Assembly: GCF_038502225.1 (NCBI RefSeq)
Contig: NC_091323.1
Coordinates: 28,898,845 to 28,962,844, forward strand
DNA from: Cherax quadricarinatus
Taxonomy: Eukaryota > Arthropoda > Malacostraca > Decapoda > Parastacidae
Direction: 5' to 3'
Length of the DNA: 64,000 bases
This document shows, piece by piece, positions 58,683 to 64,000 of the stretch; the stretch's first letter is position 1; each line of letters begins with the position of its first letter. The position numbers and the translations under genes are program-made. The notes beneath the pieces were generated by a model. That model saw nothing but the letters and a program-made list of their open reading frames with translations, was not told where the DNA came from and did no database searches.

Positions 58683-59875
58683 ACAAAAAGAAGTTATGTG
58701 TCTCGCTGAGTATACTATAGATGCGAGAGGAGAAATCCGAGGAGTTTGGGATATATTTCCTTACATATGTAGCCTGTGAAAGTCTTCCATCCTTGTAACA
58801 ATGTGTTGGATTACTAACGGCTTTAGTAGATAAGAGCAGCTTAATAGGCTCATTGTAAGTCATAATCAGGAGACAGTAATCCAACAAAATAATAATTTAA
58901 TATGTTTAATATTAATTTGTCTTAAAAAGAGTAACATGAATACTCTCTCTTGTTTAAAATGCAGAAAGGTTCCTTAGAGTATATTAATAACAATGGCCAT
59001 AAGTTCATAATGCAATTTTGAAACTTTTAGTTAAGTGACTTTTCCATAGCCACGAGACATAACCATATTTACATATATGTCTTAGAGATACAATCCTTAA
59101 CGGAAATGTCTCGCTATAGGTCGACCCCATATAAGTACAAGAATAAATGGTACATATGTCCTCGAATAATCACTGGTGTTTCGAGTACGATAATTCATCA
59201 GGTAAACTAACCTGCTTATCGAAATATAACAAACGAACGAAACAGAGAGAAAACACACAACTGATAATTCCAATAGAATCCCCACAGGAGTACTAACACT
59301 CCCCTCTTACTGAATATAAGATCAGATCATTTTCAATCAAGACTACGGTAATACATAGAGAACATTGTTGGATACGATTGACTACAACGTCAAGGAAACT
59401 CGCAGCCTTAGTAGTTATCAGAATCTCTTAAGTCCAGAAATATCTCTCCTTCACTGATGCCTAATGTAGCGAGAAATGGGTTCCGTCTCGCCAACAGAGC
59501 CACTAGTTATCCAAAACTTGAGTCTAGACAAAGCTCAAGGAGAAGGAGATGTTTCCATGGCTAGAGGTAGGTTGAAACTCACTCAGGCAACGCCTCTAAA
59601 AAAGACATCAACGGGGTTCATGAGACACCTACCCGAGAGACCGATTGACTCAACTATCCTATGGTAGTTAGCACAGTAGTTCCAGACTTTATTCAATAAA
59701 ACCTATCCTACACATATACATAGCTAAATAATACATGCTCAGATATAAATCAGAATATCTTCATTTTAGCTATTAATGAAGATATAGACAATATAATATT
59801 AAGTGAATATAACAATATTTACGTATAATAAATACACCTTGGGTGTCATGCAAGGGACGCAGTATGTCACTCTCA
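58683..59875. other. Unrecognised AT-rich sequence
   Basis: About 1.2 kb with no gene, RNA or repeat I can name. Short frames show no domain. Confidence 0.4.
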
Positions 59876-60028
59876 TATAAACTACACATGTACATATGTA
59901 ACTACACATGTACATATGTAACTACACATGTACATATGTAACTACACATGTACATATGTAACTACACATGTACATATGTAACTACACATGTACATATGTA
60001 ACTACACATGTACATATGTAACTACACA
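59876..60028. repeat. 20-bp minisatellite, about 7-8 copies
   Basis: ACTACACATGTACATATGTA repeated almost perfectly. Each unit is rich in self-complementary ACATGT, TGTACA and CATATG. Confidence 0.95.
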
Positions 60029-60112
60029 TACAACAGGGTAGCAGCACACTGCAGATATATCCAAATTTGTTGTAAAAAATCGCTTAATTGACATTTCATT
60101 CAGCCTCTCATT

Positions 60113-60146
60113 ATGAATCAACCCCAGCAACCACAAATAGGTGAGT
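60113..60146 (+). mobile_element. LINE 3' tail fragment
   Basis: ACCCCAGCAACCACAAATAG then GTGAGTACTC, matching the LINE 3' end at 47590-47636. The CTCACTCAACC repeat follows without a gap. Confidence 0.6.
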
Positions 60147-60900
60147 ACTCTCACTCAACCTCTCACTCAACCTTCCTCATTCTCTCATTTAGCCTCCCTC
60201 ACTCTCACTCACCCTCACTCTCTCATTCAGCCTCCCTCACTCTCACTCAACCTTCCTCACTCTCTCCTTCAGCCTCCCTCACTCAACCTCACTCTTTCAC
60301 TCAGCCTTCCTCACTCAGACACTTTCTCAATCAACCTCCCCCACTCTCACTCAACCTTCCTCACTCTCTCGTTCAGCCTCCCCCACTCTCACTCAACCTT
60401 CCTCACTCTCGTTCAGCCTCCCACACTCTCACTCAACCTTCCTCACTCTTTCGTTCAGCCTCCCACACTCTCACTCAGCCTCCCTCAGTCTCCTCAACCT
60501 TCCTCACTCACTCAGCCTCCCTCACTCTCTCAGCCTCCCTCACTCAACCTCCCTCACTCAGCCTCCCTCACTCAAACCTCACTCACTCAGCCTCACTCAC
60601 TCAGCTTCCCTCACTCGCCTCCCTCACTCTCTCATTCATCCTCCCTCACTCAGTCTCCCTCCCTCAAGTCCTCCTTTTCTCCCATCCCTCTTCCAGTCAC
60701 ACTCATTTCCACAATGATGCTTCCATCCCACCTTTCCCTTCCGATCCCCCGTCCTCTCTCACCCCTCGCCTGGAGGTGCGGTGTACCCCTTCCCCCTCCT
60801 CTCTCACCCCTCACCTGGAGGTGCGGTCCTTCCCCTCCCCCTCCATCCCACCCCTCGATTGGAGGAAGGGGGTGGTGGTGGCTTGTCTAAATATAGACCG
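60142..60900. repeat. CTCACTCAACC pyrimidine-rich degenerate repeat
   Basis: Irregular CTCACTCTCACTCAACCTTC and CTCACTCAGCCTCC units to about 60670, then CT-rich low complexity with two copies of CCTGGAGGTGCGG (about 60770 and 60810). Ser/Leu/Pro frames are artefacts. Confidence 0.88.
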
Positions 60901-60996
60901 TCCATGAATTCTGGACCCTGTACTCACCTAGTTGTGGTTGCAGGGTTCGATTCACATCTCCTGGCACCATTCCACTTCCTGACAACTCTGTGAATG

Positions 60997-61454
60997 TTAG
61001 GTAAGACACATATGCAACAGTTAGGTATCTTTATTACGAAACGTTTCGCCTACACAGTAGGCTTCTTCATTCGAGTACAGAAAAGTTGATAGAAGCAGAA
61101 GAGACTTGAAGACGATGTAATCAGTCCATCACCCTTAAAGTTTTGAAGTGGTCAGTCCCTCAGTCTGGAGAAGAGCATTGTTCCGAAGTCTGAAACAATA
61201 TGAAGTTGAAGTGACAGGATGGAGCCTTATATAGCGCCAGGAGGTGAGACGTAGGTCACTAGTAGAACGCAGATGTTGGGAGGTCAGGTCCCTCTCAAAT
61301 CCAGCAGTTCTCACTAGTAGAGTTTGTCGAAGTTGATTTCAGGTCTGTTTATTAAGCCTACTGTGTAGGCGAAACGTTTCGTAATAAAGATACCTAACTG
61401 TTGCATATGTGTCTTACCTAACAACCTGTCGGTATTTTATACCATTTTAATGTT
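60997..61454. mobile_element. 458-bp element with about 68-bp inverted repeats and 14-bp target duplication
   Basis: The left end TTAGGTAAGACACATATGCA (60997) is inverted at 61354-61421. The arms extend inward through TTACGAAACGTTTCG and CTACACAGTAGGCTT. The LINE target CAACTCTGTGAATG is present on both sides (60983-60996 and 61455-61468), so the insert also includes about 33 bp beyond the right arm. The 14-bp duplication points to retrotransposition-type or Penelope-like insertion, while the inverted ends recall a MITE. Non-coding. Confidence 0.8.
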
Positions 61455-61468
61455 CAACTCTGTGAATG

Positions 61469-62343
61469 AAGAAATACTTCCTAACATCCTTGTGATTCAT
61501 CTGAGTCTTCAACTTCCAATTGTGTCCCCTTGATGCTGTGTCCCATCTCTGGAACATCCTGTCTCTGTCCACCTTGTCAATTCCTCTCAGTATTTTATGT
61601 GTCGTTATCGTATCCTCCCTATCTCTCCTGTCCTCCAGTGTAGTCAGGTCGATTTCTCTTGACCTCTCCTCGTATGACATGGCCCTTAGCTCTAGGACTA
61701 CTCTCGTTGCAAACCTTTGAACTTTCTCTAATTTCTTGACCAGGTGCGGGTTCAAAACTGGTGCTGCATACTCCAGTATGGGCCTGACGTACACGGCGTA
61801 CAGAGTCCTGAACGATTCCTTACTTAGATGTCGGAATGTTAGCTATTCGTCCATATACTCCAGCAGTTATTTGGTTGATGTGAGCCTCCGGAGATGTGCT
61901 CGGTGTTATACTCACCCCCAGATGCCTCCTTGAGTGAGGTTTGTAGTCTTTGGTCTCCAGCCTGTACTCTTGTTTGCGGTCTTCTTTGCCCTTCCCCGAT
62001 CTTTATGACTTTGTAATTGGTGGGATTGAACTCCAGGAGCCAGTTGCTGGACCAGGCCTGGAGTCTGTCCAGATCCCGTTGTAGTACTGCTTGATCCTCC
62101 TCCGATTGAATTCTCTTCATTAGCAGCACATCGTCTGCCAACAGGAGATACTTCAGAATCTATTCCTTCCGTCATGTCATTCACGTATACCAGAAACAGC
62201 ACCGGCTCTAGGACTGACCCCTGTGGATCCCCGCTCGTCACAATCGCCCACTCCGACACCTCGTCACGACCCATGACGCACTGTTGCCTTTCCGTCAGTT
62301 GAATATTCTCTGATCCATTGCAGTGCCTTGCCAACTTTTGCAC
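61469..62343 (-). pseudogene. LINE RT, catalytic and C-terminal parts
   Basis: Minus-strand pieces: RDEVSEWAIVTSGDPQGSVL (about 62260; usual form SGVPQGSVLGP), a degraded catalytic block readable as ADDVLLMKRI (about 62135), SSNWLLEFNPTNYKVIKIGE (about 62030), YVRPILEYAAPVLNPHLVKK (about 61780) and YKILRGIDKVDRD-type sequence as THKILRGIDKVDRD. Frameshifts near 62150, 61910 and 61800. Inactive. Confidence 0.82.
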
Positions 62344-62601
62344 TAATCTCTTGGGTATGGAACAGTCAAAAAGTCCTCGTACAGTCCAAGAAAATGCAAT
62401 CTACCCGCCCGTCTCTCTCTTGCCTTACTGCTGTCACCTTCTCATAGAACTTCAGTAGCTTTGTTACACAGAATTTCCCGTCCCTGAATCAGTGCTGGTT
62501 GTCATTGATAAGCTCATTCCTTTCTAGGTGTTTCGCCACTCTTCTGATAATCTTCTCCATTACTTTGCACGCTGTACACATCAGTAACACTGGTGTGTAG
62601 T

Positions 62602-63300
62602 TTAATGTTGCATGACTGTCTCCTTTTTTAAGATTTGGGACGACATTTGCTGTCTTCCATAACTCAGTCGCCCTGTCTCGATAGATGTGTTAAAGATAGT
62701 TGTTAGTGGTACACAGAGTGCCTCTGCTCCCTCTTTCAAGACCCACGGAGAGATGTCTGGTTCCATCGACTTTGAGATATCTAGTTCGCTTAGCAGCCTC
62801 TCCACCTTCTCCTCGGTCGTATGTATTGTATCCAGCACTTGATGGTGTACCCCCACATTTCCGTCTTTCTGGAGTCCTTTCTCCACTGTGAATACTTCTT
62901 TGAATCTCATGTTGAGCTCCTCACATACTTCAAGATCGTTTCATGTAAACTCCCCTTCTTCCTTCCTCAGGCTGATTACCTGGTAGCTGAATGTTGTTTT
63001 CCTCCTTTTCTGACTGTACAACAGCTTTGGCTCGGACTTGGCTTTCGCTATTATGTCATTTTCGTGTTGTCGTTGGGCCTCCCTCATTACCTGTGCATAT
63101 TCATTTCTGGGGCTCTTCGACTGCTCTCCTTATTCTCCCCGGTCCTTTGTCTTCTATACTTATTCCATTCTCTAGCTCAGTTGGTTTTGTCCTCTCTACA
63201 CATTGGGGTGAACCAGGGGCTGATCCTAGCCTTCTCACATTATTTCTGTTGCCGTTGGGCACAAACCTCTCCTCTGCCTTGCAAATTGTTGTCACATATT
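62602..63300 (-). pseudogene. LINE EN-RT linker and N-terminal RT
   Basis: EPDISPWVLKEGAEALCVPL and TTIFNTSIETGRL (about 62690-62770) match the RT N-terminal block of the 54-kb copy. Upstream, VERTKPTELENG and NRNNVRRLG-like sequence is the linker that flanks the nested element in that copy. Between 62343 and 62602 the catalytic motif A region is heavily broken. Confidence 0.75.
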
Positions 63301-63533
63301 CCATCACGTGTGTGTGTGTTTGTGTGTGTGTTTGCTTGAAGACTTGTGCTACTGCTACAGTTCGCCTCCTCTCAGCTACCCAGCGAGACGTGTTTCATAG
63401 TCACACTGCTTCGCGTCAATCTCCTTCAGTAGCCAGGATAAGCTAACAGCGACTGTTATCTCATCCTGGCTTCCTTACGTTCACATGGTTGCTAACATGA
63501 TAACCACACTAACAGTGTTTACATAGTTGCTAA
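63301..63533. other. TG-rich edge and unrecognised spacer
   Basis: A (GT)n-like run at 63308-63333 abuts the broken 5' end of the LINE. Then about 200 bp with no recognised feature. Confidence 0.45.
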
Positions 63534-64000
63534 AATGTGCTGGGGTAGTGAGGGAGATGTGCTGGGGTAGTGGAGATGTGCTGGGGTAGTGAGGGAGATG
63601 TGCTGGGATAGTGAGGGAGATTTGCTGGGGTAGTGAGGGAGATGTGCTAGGGTAGTGAGGGAGATGTGCTGGGATAGTGAGGGAGATGTGCTGGGATAGT
63701 GAGGGAGATGTACTGGGGTAATGAGGGAGATGTGCTGGGGTAGTAAGGGAGATGAGCTGGAATAGTGAGGGAGATGTGTTGGGGTAGTGAGGGAGATGTG
63801 CTAGGGTAGTGAGGGAGATGTGCTGGGATAGTGAGGGAGATGTGCTGGGATAGTGAGAGAGATGTGCTGGGATAGTGAGGGAGATGTGCTGGGGTAGTGA
63901 GGGAGATGTACTGGGGTAGTGAGGGAGATGTGCTGGGGTAGTAAGGGAGATGTGCTGGAATAGTGAGGGAGATGTGCTGGGGTAGTGAGGGAGATGTGCT
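63534..64000. repeat. 22-bp minisatellite, continues past the window
   Basis: GTGCTGGGGTAGTGAGGGAG followed by AT, 22 bp, about 21 copies with GGGATAG, GGAATAG and CTAGGGTAG variants. The array is cut by the end of the window. Confidence 0.95.

Larger units (their letters stand above)
60922..63300 (-). mobile_element. CR1/Jockey-like LINE, minus strand, with nested inverted-repeat element
   Basis: 3' tail (TACTCACCTAGTTGTGGTTG) at 60922, then 3' UTR, then C-terminal RT, catalytic RT and EN-RT linker running to about 63300. Interrupted by a 458-bp insertion. Same family as 46579-47636 and 54015-56940. 5' part (EN, ORF1) absent. Confidence 0.85.

Overview
This window is eukaryotic nuclear DNA and is almost entirely repetitive. 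I infer a decapod or related malacostracan crustacean. The reasons are CR1/Jockey-like LINEs ending in GTGAGTAC-type tails, tRNA-headed SINEs, the CCTGGTTGATCAGGCCCTGA repeat, a TTACGAAACGTTTCG inverted-repeat element, and abundant micro- and minisatellites. The species is not determined. I see no ordinary host protein-coding gene, rRNA or intact tRNA.

Bases 1-15640 are a run of mostly unrelated tandem arrays laid nearly end to end: a CT-rich tract, then 21-, 38-, 32-, 41-, 33-, 37- and 27-bp minisatellites. Several contain higher-order repeats. Their long reading frames are by-products of stop-free monomers.

Bases 15696-42368 are a macrosatellite: units of 5,307 bp in direct tandem (four essentially full copies, a fifth truncated copy, and a sixth fragment). 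Each full unit carries a minus-strand tRNA-derived SINE, a degenerate GAT/AGT array, a duplicated AT-rich block, and a minus-strand frame with the motifs of an XPB/ERCC3-type superfamily 2 helicase. The helicase frame is the most unusual thing here. It is interrupted by 16 in-frame codons, all TAA or TAG and none TGA, with no frameshift over about 732 codons, and it ends in TGA. One TAG sits where helicase motif VI normally has its invariant glutamine. This is what a gene written in a UAA/UAG = glutamine code (as in most ciliates) would look like. Ordinary pseudogene decay is the main competing explanation.

Bases 42369-64000 are a graveyard of retroelements: LINE fragments on both strands (43.0-45.2, 46.6-47.6, 54.0-56.9, 60.9-63.3 kb), a long intact 982-codon reverse transcriptase ORF with a C-terminal restriction-like endonuclease (minus strand, 49534-52482), nested SINE and short-element insertions with visible target-site duplications, large inverted repeats around (TA)n tracts, and more microsatellites. 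Several of these microsatellites start at a LINE 3' tail. The window ends inside a 22-bp minisatellite.
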